A stretch of 64,000 nt of DNA, from contig JAQMRL010000006.1 in assembly GCA_035578175.1 (NCBI GenBank), forward strand, positions 54,911,001-54,975,000, in the 5' to 3' direction. The position numbers were made by a program, and so were the translations under genes. Shown one piece after another: positions 31,049 through 40,775 of this stretch. The notes beneath the pieces were generated by a model. The model did no database searches. It saw only the letters and a program-made list of their open reading frames with translations, and had not been told where the DNA came from. How positions within the stretch are numbered: the stretch's first letter is position 1; every line of letters begins with the position of its first letter. Source of the stretch: Catonia carolina. Lineage: Eukaryota; Arthropoda; Insecta; Hemiptera; Achilidae.

Positions 31049-31972
31049 ACTTTCTCTTGCCTACATGAATATATAGGAAAGAAAGTATTGTTTTGATGTC
31101 GATTTTTCGAAATTGAGTTTTCACCGGATCTACACGCTTTCAGAACCCCTGAACCCAAAAAAAAAACATTTTTTTTAGCGATTCGTGTGTGTGTGTGTGA
31201 ACAGAATATCTCAAGAACGGAACATCGTACGAACTTGAAACTTGAGTTAGATTTTACTAGTGGACCCGACATGAACATTTGCATCAAAATCGGTCAACCG
31301 GAAGTAGTAGTTTATTCGTGTAAGTTTTCACTTTTTTGCGATTTTCTTAAAAACGACTCTACGATTTTTTAAAAATTGCCTTATTTTCTAAATTTTTTAT
31401 GCCCTACAAAATAGGGTAGGCGCCATGTTTGCTGAAATTCTTGGAAAGGTTGTTTCCTCGTAGAAAAATGTATTTTTAAGATTGCGACTTTAATATGCAT
31501 TTTAGCGCAAAAATACGTATAATAAAAGTTGTAGAGAATTTAAGATCCTACAACTTTTATTTCTAACATTTTTTTGTACACTCGGTTAGCGGTAATTAAC
31601 GATTTCCTGTTTTTTTTTCTCACGAAAACGTGTAAAATAATCTATTTTTTAAAGATTTCAGCCTTAGTATGCATTGTACGACATAAATATATGTAATAAA
31701 ATTTATAGGAAATTAAAAGATCTACAACTTTTATTTAGAGCATTTTCCTTTTAAGATCCTGGTTTATCGTAAAAGAGTGATTATCCGTATTTTTAAGCCA
31801 AACTGAGGTTGATTCACATTTTGCGTCTTTCACTCTTGATTAAAATAAGGTTTTGTTTTTTGAGGTTAGTTTTTCGTTTATTTCTAATAGTTTATTACTA
31901 ACGTTTGGTTATATTGTTCATTATTTGTATTGGCAAGAGAAAGTCGTGTGAGTGTTTCACACCAGATTTTTT
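31049..31972 (+). mobile_element. DINE/Helentron-like copy
   Basis: Forward full-length copy with a short microsatellite (31186-31199). ACTTTCTCTTGCC at the left, GGCAAGAGAAAGT plus the GTGTGA/TCACAC hairpin at the right, then CCAGA and a T-run. Confidence 0.84.
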
Positions 31973-32121
31973 TTTTTGCAATACCATTTCTTATAACTAA
32001 GGAAAGCCAGACTTAGGTAAATTTTGAAGGGATGCTGTATTACATTCAGTTAGTTCTAAGATGTTCTAGAGAAAATAGTACAATTTTGACTTACGGGCTT
32101 TCTGAAATTTCAATTGTTATT

Positions 32122-33055
32122 ACTTTCTCTTGCCTATATGAATATATAGGAAGGAAAGTATTGTTTTCATGTCGATTTTTCGAAATCGAGTTTTCACCGG
32201 ATCTATACGTTTTCAGACCCCCTGAACCCAAAAAACATGTTTTTAGCGATTGGTCTGTGTGTGTGTGTGTGTGTGAACAGAATATCTCAAGAACGGAACA
32301 TCGTACGAACTTGAAACTTGAAACTTAAGTTACGTACCACTACCGGATTCGACACGAACATTTTCATCAAAATCGGTCAACCGGAAGTGATAGTTTATTC
32401 GAGTAATTTTTCACTTTTTTGCGATTTTCTCAAAAACTGGTCCTACGATTTTTTTTAAAATCGCCTGGTTTACTAAATTTTTTATTCTCTACAAGATAGG
32501 GTAGGCGTCATGTTTGCTGAAATTCTGGGTGAGGCTGTTTTCACGTAGAAACGTTGTTTTTTTAAGATTACAGCTTTAATATGCATTTTAGCGCAAAACT
32601 TTATACAATAAAAGTTGTAGAGAATTGAAAATTCTACAACTTTTATTTCAAACAATTTTTTGTATAACGCTTAGTTTAGCGGTAATTTGCGATTTTCTGT
32701 TTTTTTCTCACGAAAATGTGTGAAAAATTGATTTTTTTAAGATTTCGGCCTTAGTATGCATTTTACGACAAAAGTGTATATAATTTAATTTATAGAAAAT
32801 TAAAAGATCTACAACTTTTATTTAAAGCATTTTTCTCTACAGATCCTAGTTTAGCGTGAAAGTGTGATTTTCCGTTTTTTTAAGCCAAATTGAGTTCGAT
32901 TTTCATTTCGCGTCATTCACTCATGATTAAAATAAGGTTATGTTTTTGAGGTTAGTTTTTTGTTTATTTCTAATATTTTATTATTAATGTTAGGTTTATT
33001 GTTAATTATTTGCATTGGCAAGAGAAAGTTGTGTGAGTGTTTCACACCAGATTTT
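32122..33055 (+). mobile_element. DINE/Helentron-like copy
   Basis: Forward full-length copy, close to the window consensus. It is inserted between T residues of 'gttatt|tt'. The duplicated locus at 30960-31010 gives the empty site, which shows no TSD beyond T residues. Confidence 0.86.
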
Positions 33056-33110
33056 TTTGTTAATTGTAATTGACAAAGGTTTCTAAAATTCATTAAATTA
33101 TTCTATTTTA

Positions 33111-33829
33111 TGGTGAGTTACGTAATTATCAACACGTGATACAGTATCAAAATCGGTGCCAAAATATATTGTTTGAAGATTGTTGAAAAGGTTAATGCAA
33201 TTTGCTGTAAACTTACCTGTTATTTATATATGTAATGCTGAATTTTTTATCTAGTCACCTGACATATTTCAGTGTACGGATGTTTTTTATGTCCTTGTTT
33301 ATGAACGTTTTCCAAGAGAAGGGTGCTGCTCTAGCTGTGAAGTGATCTCATTTCGTAAAGCTATGAAGTATATATATGTAGTGTTGCACGGCGATACCCA
33401 CTCCCATAAACTTCCATTTTATTTTTTTCCAGTTTTTTACGTACTCTACTACTTCTTATTCACTGTTATTATCATTTTCTGTTCTTAGATGCTTCTTGCT
33501 TTCTCCTTATTCCATTTCACGGTTCATCACCCATCCGCTGTTAACTCTTGTTGCTTCTTGACTCGGGATTATATCTTGCAAGTCTTTTCCTTCATGCTCC
33601 ATCTTGTTTTCTGTATTCTACCGTACCCGTTCATTTAATAATATATAAAATAATATAATAAAAATATAATGGCAAGGCGCTGTGATTTACTCGATAATCT
33701 TCCAACGGAACTGCATATTATTCCTTTTATGACTAATTTTGACCCTATAGTCGATACAGATGTAGTAATCGTACTCTGTTATGTATCTCTGTTGTTGGTA
33801 TGAATTTTTAAAATTGTCATCTATCATTT
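33111..33829. other. No feature recognised
   Basis: AT-rich, no gene or shared repeat found. Confidence 0.4.
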
Positions 33830-34180
33830 TCTTTTGTCCGTCCGTCACACCCAGATGTATAAAACTACACGAGGTAACAACAAACGGTTTTCGGATTCGT
33901 AATCTACACAAAAAGTTAGTGGGCCGTAATTGGGTTGAAATTTGGTTTCGATCGGAAGTGGCCCAAAACTGAAAGTAAAAATCAAAGTTAGAAACTGCAA
34001 GAAATAAGAACAAACTGTTTTTGGATTAGTAATCTACACAAAAGTTACTGGGATTGGTTTGGTTTGAAGTTCCGGTTTTGATCAAAGTGTCCCAAAACCG
34101 AAAGTCAAGAAATCAAAGTCGGAATTTGGAAACGAAAATCATTGGGTTTGAAGTTCCGCTTTTAACTTCAATCTTTCGAC
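33830..34180 (+). repeat. Repeat family G, copy 2, internally duplicated
   Basis: Matches 16467-16660. The 'ggttttcggattcgtaatct', 'acacaaaaagttagtggg' and 'gaagttccggttttgatc' block occurs twice in succession with divergence, with a third partial repeat at 34135. Confidence 0.65.
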
Positions 34181-34221
34181 TTTTCTCTTAAAGGTGAAAG
34201 TAATAATCTTATGTATGACAA

Positions 34222-34553
34222 ACCCACTGGGTTGGTCTTGTGGTAAAATTGTCGCCGCGAATTAAGTGTTTAACTGCTTATGTACGGAGACAAAGGTTCC
34301 GTACTTCAAATCCCAGTAAAGGAAGTTATTTTTATACGGATTTGAATACTAGATTGTGGTTACCGGTGTACTTTGATGGTTTGGGTTCAATTGACCACAC
34401 TCTTTCAGTTATGGTAGGCCTGAGACTGTACAAGATTATACCTCGTTTATATACACGTTTTACACATCAACCTTATCTCGTCGGGTCATGAGGTTGCTTA
34501 TTGTTTTAAATTGAACAGATTGCAATGTACACACATTAGGGATTAAAAATAAA
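34222..34553 (+). mobile_element. tRNA-derived SINE-1, full length with TSD
   Basis: 332 bp between 11-bp direct repeats ATGTATGACAA (34211-34221, 34554-34564). The head has the A-box region 'ggttggtcttgtggtaaaat' and a B-box region 'cttcaaatccc'. The body ends 'gaacagattgcaatgtac' and a short A-rich tail. Transcribed by RNA polymerase III when active, and mobilised by a LINE. Confidence 0.88.
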
Positions 34554-34625
34554 ATGTATGACAAGTTTTTCAATAGGTGGGCGCCAAAGGTAATGCTACA
34601 TTGTCTACGCACTAGTTACATTATG

Positions 34626-35026
34626 TTGTTGTTGTTGTTTAGGTCATCAGCCAAAAGGCTGGTTTGAACCTCTAGAGGTTTTACTAAGTAAAACGAGGAG
34701 TGAGGTGATTTACCATTGCCTTCCTCACTAAGTGAAAAAATTACGCTTATCAGCATGCCGGGCCCTCTGAAAAGCACATATTTTCCACTCTACAAATGAC
34801 ACCTTCACTTCATTCACCACAGGGTCTGGCTGTATAATGAAATTCATTACTTTCAGAGGAGACAACTCTGATTAGTGTCTTTTGCTCCTCTACCTCTTCT
34901 GTTCTTAAATGATTCAGCCATTTAATTGGCTGACCATGTGATAAGAAACAGAACTATTTATTTTAGCCCTGCAACGAACAGAATGAGTGTAAATAAATTG
35001 ACTCTCCACCTGTCTGTTATGTGCAG
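34626..35026 (-). mobile_element. Retroposon B copy 4, with 12-bp TSD
   Basis: 401 bp flanked by AGTTACATTATG (34614-34625, 35027-35038). The minus-strand 3' end is (CAA)n after 'gatgacctaaa'. The exact TSD makes it one of the younger B copies here. Confidence 0.9.
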
Positions 35027-35038
35027 AGTTACATTATG

Positions 35039-35437
35039 TGAAGTGAATTAGATTTGGGTTGTACTGTAGTAAAACAACTAGTTAATTATGGTAAAATGAA
35101 TATTTGAAATCTTGTGTTGTATTTTATTGATTTTAAATTCTATTTCAAGTCTTATGTATTTATTGTGCTAATACATATGTATAGAATGGTTTAGTCGTGT
35201 TCAAACGAGGTGTAATAAGCTTATAATGCACGTGCTAACCAATCCAATATATCGTTGAGTTTACCAATCTAATACCATAATTACAATATTGTAATTTAGT
35301 GATTGTAATAGTATTTTAATATCCAATATTTGTTATCAATGTACATAATTAAGATTTACACTTGTAAGTTTTTGATATGAGTATTTTTTAAATGAAGAAA
35401 TTTAAAATCGATTTTCTCATAAACGGCTCCTACTAAA
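35039..35437. other. No gene; small DINE core remnant at 35404-35433
   Basis: Only the 30-bp 'gattttctcataaacggctc' segment is recognisable, immediately left of the next DNA element. Confidence 0.4.
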
Positions 35438-36032
35438 GGGTGTTTTTTTAGAGGTATAGAACTTTAAAATGAAATAAAACACTGAATAATTGAACATATG
35501 ACGTGGAATTGGTTTTATTTTATAGATAATTATTTGCCATTTTTATTTAAAAATAATTTCTGTCATGTGGCCGCCGCGGCTGGCTCGGACGTGGTCCAAT
35601 CTAGACGTCCAATTTGTGACCACTTTTTGCAGCATTTGGGGCCGTACACTGGTAATAATGCGGCGAATGTTGCCTTCCAAGTCATCAATTGTCTGTGACT
35701 TATTGGCATACACTAGCGACTTCACATACCCCCACAGAAAATGTGGGGGTGTCCATCGCTAATGTGTCGATGGGTGTCCATCCATAATGTGTCCATCGCT
35801 CTGATGGACGATTATGTCGACCATAAAACGGACGTAGTCCGCGATAAGTTTCACGAACCAAACCATGATTTTCAAAATAAATCTGCACAATTTACAAGCG
35901 TTGTTCAGGCGCCAGTCTATTCATTATAAAATGGCAAACCAAACTCAACATAAATTACAAAACAGTTTTCAATATGGCCGCCATGGAAATCAGTACTGCC
36001 AACTTAAAGTTCTATACCTCTAAAAAAACACT
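35438..36032. mobile_element. Tc1/mariner-like element, internally deleted
   Basis: 595 bp with inverted ends GGGTGTTTTTTTAGAGGTAT (left) and its complement at 36003-36032, about 30 bp each. The minus strand carries a transposase C-terminus (below). A G/C hairpin 'cccccac...gtggggg' lies at 35731-35750, and a 'gtgtccatc' motif is repeated at 35749-35800. Confidence 0.7.
35543..35740 (-). pseudogene. Tc1/mariner-family transposase, C-terminal end
   Basis: Reads KSLVYANKSQTIDDLEGNIR, IITSVRPQMLQKVVTNWTSR and RASRGGHMTEIIFK, stop. This is the C-terminal tail found in insect Tc1/mariner-superfamily transposases, downstream of the third catalytic acidic residue. All catalytic residues are lost. 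Confidence 0.7.
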
Positions 36033-36527
36033 CGTTATTTATACTTTCTCTTGCCTGTCTGAATATAGGCCTATGAGAAGGAATTTCATGTCGATTTTTC
36101 GGATATAGACGTCACCGGATATATACGTTTTCAGACCCCCTGAACCCAAAAAACATGTTTTTCACGATTGCTCTCTTTGTATGTGTGAGCACACGCGCGC
36201 GTGTGTGTGTATGAGAAAAATATCTCAAGAACGGAACATCATACGAAGTTGAAATTTGAAACTTTAGCTAGGTACTACTAGAGGACCCGACACGAACATT
36301 TTCATCAAAATCGGTCATCCGGAAGTAGTAGTTTATTCGTGTCAGTTTTCACTTTTCTGCGATTTTCTCATGAACGGCTCCTACAATTTTTTTTAAAATT
36401 CGCATTTACAACATTTTATGGGGAAGCTGTTCTCTTGTAGAAAAAATTGTTTTTCTAATATTGAAGCCTTTAGTTTGTTTAAGATAATTGTTTGTTTAAG
36501 ATATTCGTTTTAGTAAAAAAGTGTATA

Positions 36528-38254
36528 CCGGGTGTCCATTAAGTCTGGAAACGGCTGAATTACAGAAAACTGAGCGTGACTAGGTGACCAGAGTGACTTT
36601 AATTGCTTGTTGCACCAAAAAAAGTATTCTTGGTGATATTTGAAATTTTTGTCCGCCATCTTGGATCCGCCATATTTGGATTTAACTTTCTTAATTTAAA
36701 TAGGATGATGGTCATATGATACATGATTTCGATCTAAAATTTCAAAATAAATTCAATGGCGAAAACCGGAAATCGATATCTTTTTTCGTTTTTGAGATAT
36801 TACCATTCAACTATCCAGATCGGGGCAGAACGGCCATTCCTCCCTCCTCCGTCTTTGAGCCTACATAGACAATTTAGGTAGCAAGTGAACAACTACACAT
36901 AAGATTATTGAAAATAATAAGTTTTTTAATACCTCCACTCGTTCATAAATACGAAATTATTGTCATTAAGAATTACAGAAAAACAATTTAACGGCTGATT
37001 TATTGCATTATAAAACTACAGTGTTTAATTTGTTACCAGTTAATACTTATTGTTATTTTTGTAAATGTTAGTGTTTATAAGGAACTAATTGTGAAAATGA
37101 GTTACATAATTGAAAATAAACTTACCAAATGCTTCTTGACTCAGAGTAAGACTTACGTAAAAACTAGTTACAGCATACGAATGAATTCCCTTGGGATTCC
37201 AGCAGATTCATTTAGAATTCTTTGTTTGAGTTAATGCAGACTGTTAGGTTTCGTTCATTAAACTTTGTTTTTTAAGTATCCCTAAAAGAAGTAGTCTAAT
37301 GGACTCAAATCAGGTGATCTCGGAGGCCATTCAGTTGCTCCTCTCCTACCAATCCATCTTTCTGGGAAAATATCGTTCAACAAAACACGAACTTGAAGAG
37401 AAAAATGGGCAGGGCTCCATCTTGTTGAAACAAACAGTTGTTAACATCTTGTCCGAAATAATTTCTTACAGCTGGAGTAATATGATCTCGAAGCATGTCT
37501 TTATACAATAGTCTCATACAAGCAACTTCATACAGGAGAGGAGCAATTGAGTGGCCTCCGAGATCACCTGATTTGAGTCCATTAGACTACTTCTTTTGGG
37601 GATACTTAAAAAACAAAGTTTACAGAACGAAACCTAACAGTCTGCATGAACTCAAACAAAGAATTCTAAATGAATCTGCAGGAATCCCAAGGGATTAGTT
37701 CCTTGTAAACACTAACATTTACAAAAATAACAATAAGTATTAACTGGTAACAAATTAAACACTGTAGTTTTATAATGCAATAAATCAGCCGTTAAATTGT
37801 TTTTCTGTAATTCTTAATGACAATAATTTCGTATTTATGAACGAGTGGAGGTATTAAAAAACTTATTATTTTCAATAATCTTATGTGTAGTTGTTCACTT
37901 GCTACCTAAATTGTCTATGTAGGCTCAAAGACGGAGGAGGGAGGAATGGCCGTTCTGCCCCGATCTGGATAGTTGAATGGTAATATCTCAAAAACGAAAA
38001 AAGATATCGATTTCCGGTTTTCGCCATTGAATTTATTTTGAAATTTTAGATCGAAATCATGTATCATATGATTATCATCCTATTTAAATTAAGAAAGTTA
38101 AATCCAATATGGCGGATCCAAGATGGCGGACAAAAATTTCAAATATCACCAAGAATACTTTTTTTGGTGCAACAAGCAATTAAAGTCACTCTGGTCACCT
38201 AGTCACGCTCAGTTTTCTGTAATTCAGCCGTTTCCAGACTTAATGGACACCCGG
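36528..38254. mobile_element. 1.7-kb fold-back Tc1/mariner-like element
   Basis: 1727 bp bounded by TA (36526-36527, 38255-38256) and ends CCGGGTGTCCATTAAGTCTG/complement. The left arm (36528-37350) and right arm (37533-38254) are inverted copies, with very few mismatches by eye apart from about 100 bp (37091-37190) missing from the right arm. The 180-bp loop and inner arms hold transposase coding sequence facing outward on both sides. Transcribed through, it would form a hairpin of over 700 bp. Confidence 0.85.
37495..37698 (+). pseudogene. Tc1/mariner-family transposase fragment in fold-back element
   Basis: 67 codons including GAIEWPPRSPDLSPLDYFFW, which carries the third catalytic Asp region, then GYLKNKVYRTKPNSLHELKQ. 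The inverted arm at 37170-37350 encodes the same stretch on the minus strand. The first two catalytic residues are not present. Confidence 0.8.
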
Positions 38255-38413
38255 TATAATGAAAGTTGTAGACAATTTAAAAATCTACAAATTATAATTT
38301 AAACATTTCTTTGTAAAACGCTTAGTTTAGCAGTAATTTGTGATTTTCGGCTTTTTCTGATGAAAATCTGTAAAAAATATTAATTTGTAAAGATTTCGGC
38401 CTTAGTATGCATT

Positions 38414-38717
38414 ACCACCATGGTTGGTTTAGAGGTGAAGTCGTCGCAAAAATCAGCTGTTTAACAGCTGATTTTTGGAGACGAAGGTTCGTGGTTCAAA
38501 TCCCAGTAAAGGTAGTTATTTTTATTCGGATTTGAATACTAGACCGTAGTTACCGGTGTACTTTGATGGTTGGGGTTCAATTAACCATACTCTCTCAGGA
38601 ATTGTCGGCCTGGGTCAGTAAAAGACTACACTTCATTTGCACGTCTCATTGGGTCATGGGGTTACTTATTGTTCTGAATTGAACAGATTGAAGCGTATTC
38701 AAATTAGGAATAAAAAA
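38414..38717 (+). mobile_element. tRNA-derived SINE-1, full length, inserted in a DINE
   Basis: 304 bp between AGTATGCATT direct repeats (38404-38413, 38718-38727), which are part of the DINE core. B box GGTTCAAATCC at 38493-38503. The A-box region reads 'ggttggtttagaggtgaagt'. An A-rich tail (GGAATAAAAAA) abuts the right TSD. Confidence 0.92.
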
Positions 38718-38785
38718 AGTATGCATTTTACGATAAAAGTTTATACTGTATAATCAAATTTATTTGAAATTAAAACAACTTTTAT

Positions 38786-38932
38786 GCCTCGCGCGCGCAC
38801 ACACACACACACAAGCGCTCTCTCTCTTCTTCCCTCTCTCTCTCCCCCTCCATCCCCCCGACCACATCTCTCTATCCCTACACACACGCACGTACACGTT
38901 CTTTCTCCCCCTCACTCCCTATAACGCGCGCG

Positions 38933-38970
<38 letters not shown>

Positions 38971-39146
38971 ACAACAACAACAACAACTGCTAAAAACATA
39001 TTTACTGGGTTCAGGGTGTCTAAAAACGTGTATATCCGGTGAAAACTCAATTTCGAAAAATCGACATGAAATCAGTATTTTCCTGCGTATATTGTAATAT
39101 TCATGTTGCCGTGAGAAATTAAAAATGATTGAAATAAAAACCGCTC
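38786..39146 (-). repeat. End of a truncated array unit: CA/CT tract plus reversed DINE 5' end
   Basis: CG/CA and CT-rich simple sequence (38789-38985), then the reversed DINE 5' segment ('gggttcagggtgtctaaaaa', 'atttcgaaaaatcgacatga'). This is the same arrangement that ends each unit of the array to the right. Confidence 0.7.
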
Positions 39147-39153
39147 GTTCTTT

Positions 39154-39198
39154 AATTTTCTATAACTTTAGTTGTGGACACTAAAGTTATAGAAAATT
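39154..39198. repeat. Hairpin heading array sub-repeats (first of about ten)
   Basis: AATTTTCTATAACTTTAG and its complement CTAAAGTTATAGAAAATT flank a 9-nt spacer (TTGTGGACA). Close copies start near 39507, 40938, 41289, 42507, 44156, 44516, 45768, 46122 and 47398. Confidence 0.85.
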
Positions 39199-40529
39199 AT
39201 ATTATAAAATGCAAACAAGGCCAGAATCTTAAAAAATGGCATAAAAATTAATTTATAGGTGACCAGCTAATTTGTTCATATGTTTACACGTAGGTTATTT
39301 TAGTTCCAGTTTTTTTAAATATTTATATTTGAGTGTTTTGTGCATATTTATTTTATGTAGTGTTATTTGCTACCGATGTTTCTTGTACAAATAAAAACAT
39401 TACTGTTTCTTTTGCAATAAGTTATACAATTTGTTTGTGGAATTGTCCCTTAACCTATCTTTGGTCAGGTGTAAAAATTATTGAAATAATATTTTTAAGT
39501 TCTTTAATTTTCTATGACTTTAGTTATGGACACTAAAGTTATAGAAAATTATGCTCTAAAATGCAAACAAGTTGCTTAAATAGATGTCGCAGGTTTTTTA
39601 AATTCCTACAAATTAATTCATAGCTGACCGGCTAATATGTTTATTTGTTTACACGGCGGTTTCTTTTAATTCGTTAATTTTTTTAAAAATATTTCTATTT
39701 AAATGGTGTTCTGTGCATATATTTAATATTATGTAAATCGTTATTTGTTACCGATGTTGTATTGTGCAAATAAATTAAACATAGCTGTTTCTTTTTCAAT
39801 AAACGTTTGCGGAATTGTCGCGTAACCTATCTCTAGTCTTGTGTAAAAATATTGTACAACAACAATGGGTGAAGTCGATTTCATGTCATCTGATTAATTT
39901 TCTTCTTTTTTTTGTTTCATATCTGACTGTTTTGTATTTTCTGCTTATGTAGACGGTCATCTGATAAAGAAAGCATGGATTGTGAATAATCATGTATTAA
40001 AAATAAAAGGCCTCCGGGCTAGCCCAGTCAGTCAGCTGGAAGTAAGTCGCTATTATTTGTTAAGTAACACCGGTTGGGCAAGCGACTTTGTATGGTGACC
40101 AGCTGACAGCCATCCATGCACAAACTCTACTGGTGTCCCTGTTCAAACTCATGCCTTATTCACATAAAAAAATGCAGCAAAGCAGTGATCAAATTGGGTA
40201 GTTGTCAATAATGTACAGTTCCCAATAACAAATAGAAAAAAACAAATTTCACACTGCTGATTCAAGGAAAAATGCGAAAATAGACCTTATTATTGTTTAA
40301 TGTAATGTTTAAATTCAAGTGAGGCGATTTTGAGAAAATCACAAAAAAGTTAAAAATAATACGAATAAACTAACTACTATTTCCGGTAGACCGATTTTAA
40401 TGAAAATATTTGTGACGGGTCTTCTAGTAGTACTTAACTTAAGTTTCAAGTTTCAACTCCGTACCAACTTTTTTCTTGAGATATTTTGTTTACACAAGCG
40501 CGCGCGCGCTCACACGCACGCACGCAAGC

Positions 40530-40775
40530 TATCTCCCTCCTCATCCCTCTCTCCCTTCTCACCCCTCTATCCCTTCTCACCCCTCTATCCCTTCTCACTC
40601 CTCTTTCCCTTCTCACCCCTCTCTCCCTCCTAACCCCTCACTCCCTCCTCACCCATCTCTCGCTCATCACCCCTCTCTTCCTCCTCACCCCCTCTCCCTC
40701 CTCATTCCTCTTCCCTCCTCACCCCTCTCTTCATCCTTACCCCCTCTCTCCCTCCTCACCCCCTCACCCCGCACG
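40530..40775. repeat. Pyrimidine-rich minisatellite, about 17-18-bp unit
   Basis: Repeats of CCCTCTATCCCTTCTCA type, almost pure C/T on the plus strand. It replaces the short CA/CT tract seen in other units and creates proline/serine/leucine-rich open frames in all three plus-strand frames. Confidence 0.85.

Larger units (their letters stand above)
30835..33110 (+). repeat. Tandem duplication of a unique locus, each copy hit by a different DINE
   Basis: Unit 1 (30840-31048) and unit 2 (31980-32121 plus 33056-33110) share 'cttataactaaggaaagcc', 'gggctttctgaaatttc', 'caattgttatt' and 'gacaaaggtttctaaaattc'. Unit 1 has its DINE at the right end (31049). Unit 2 has its DINE after 'caattgttatt' (32122). 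Each unit therefore shows the other's uninterrupted site. Confidence 0.75.
36043..38785 (+). mobile_element. DINE/Helentron-like copy carrying two later insertions
   Basis: DINE sequence occupies 36043-36525, 38257-38413 and 38718-38785. The first gap is the inverted-repeat DNA element 36528-38254 and the second is a SINE-1. The DINE 3' end is lost where the 39-48 kb array begins. The nesting gives an order: DINE first, then the other two. Confidence 0.8.

Noticed and set aside
35565..35929. Plus-strand open frames over the 35.4-36.0 kb element
   Set aside because: They are antisense to the Tc1/mariner-type transposase tail.
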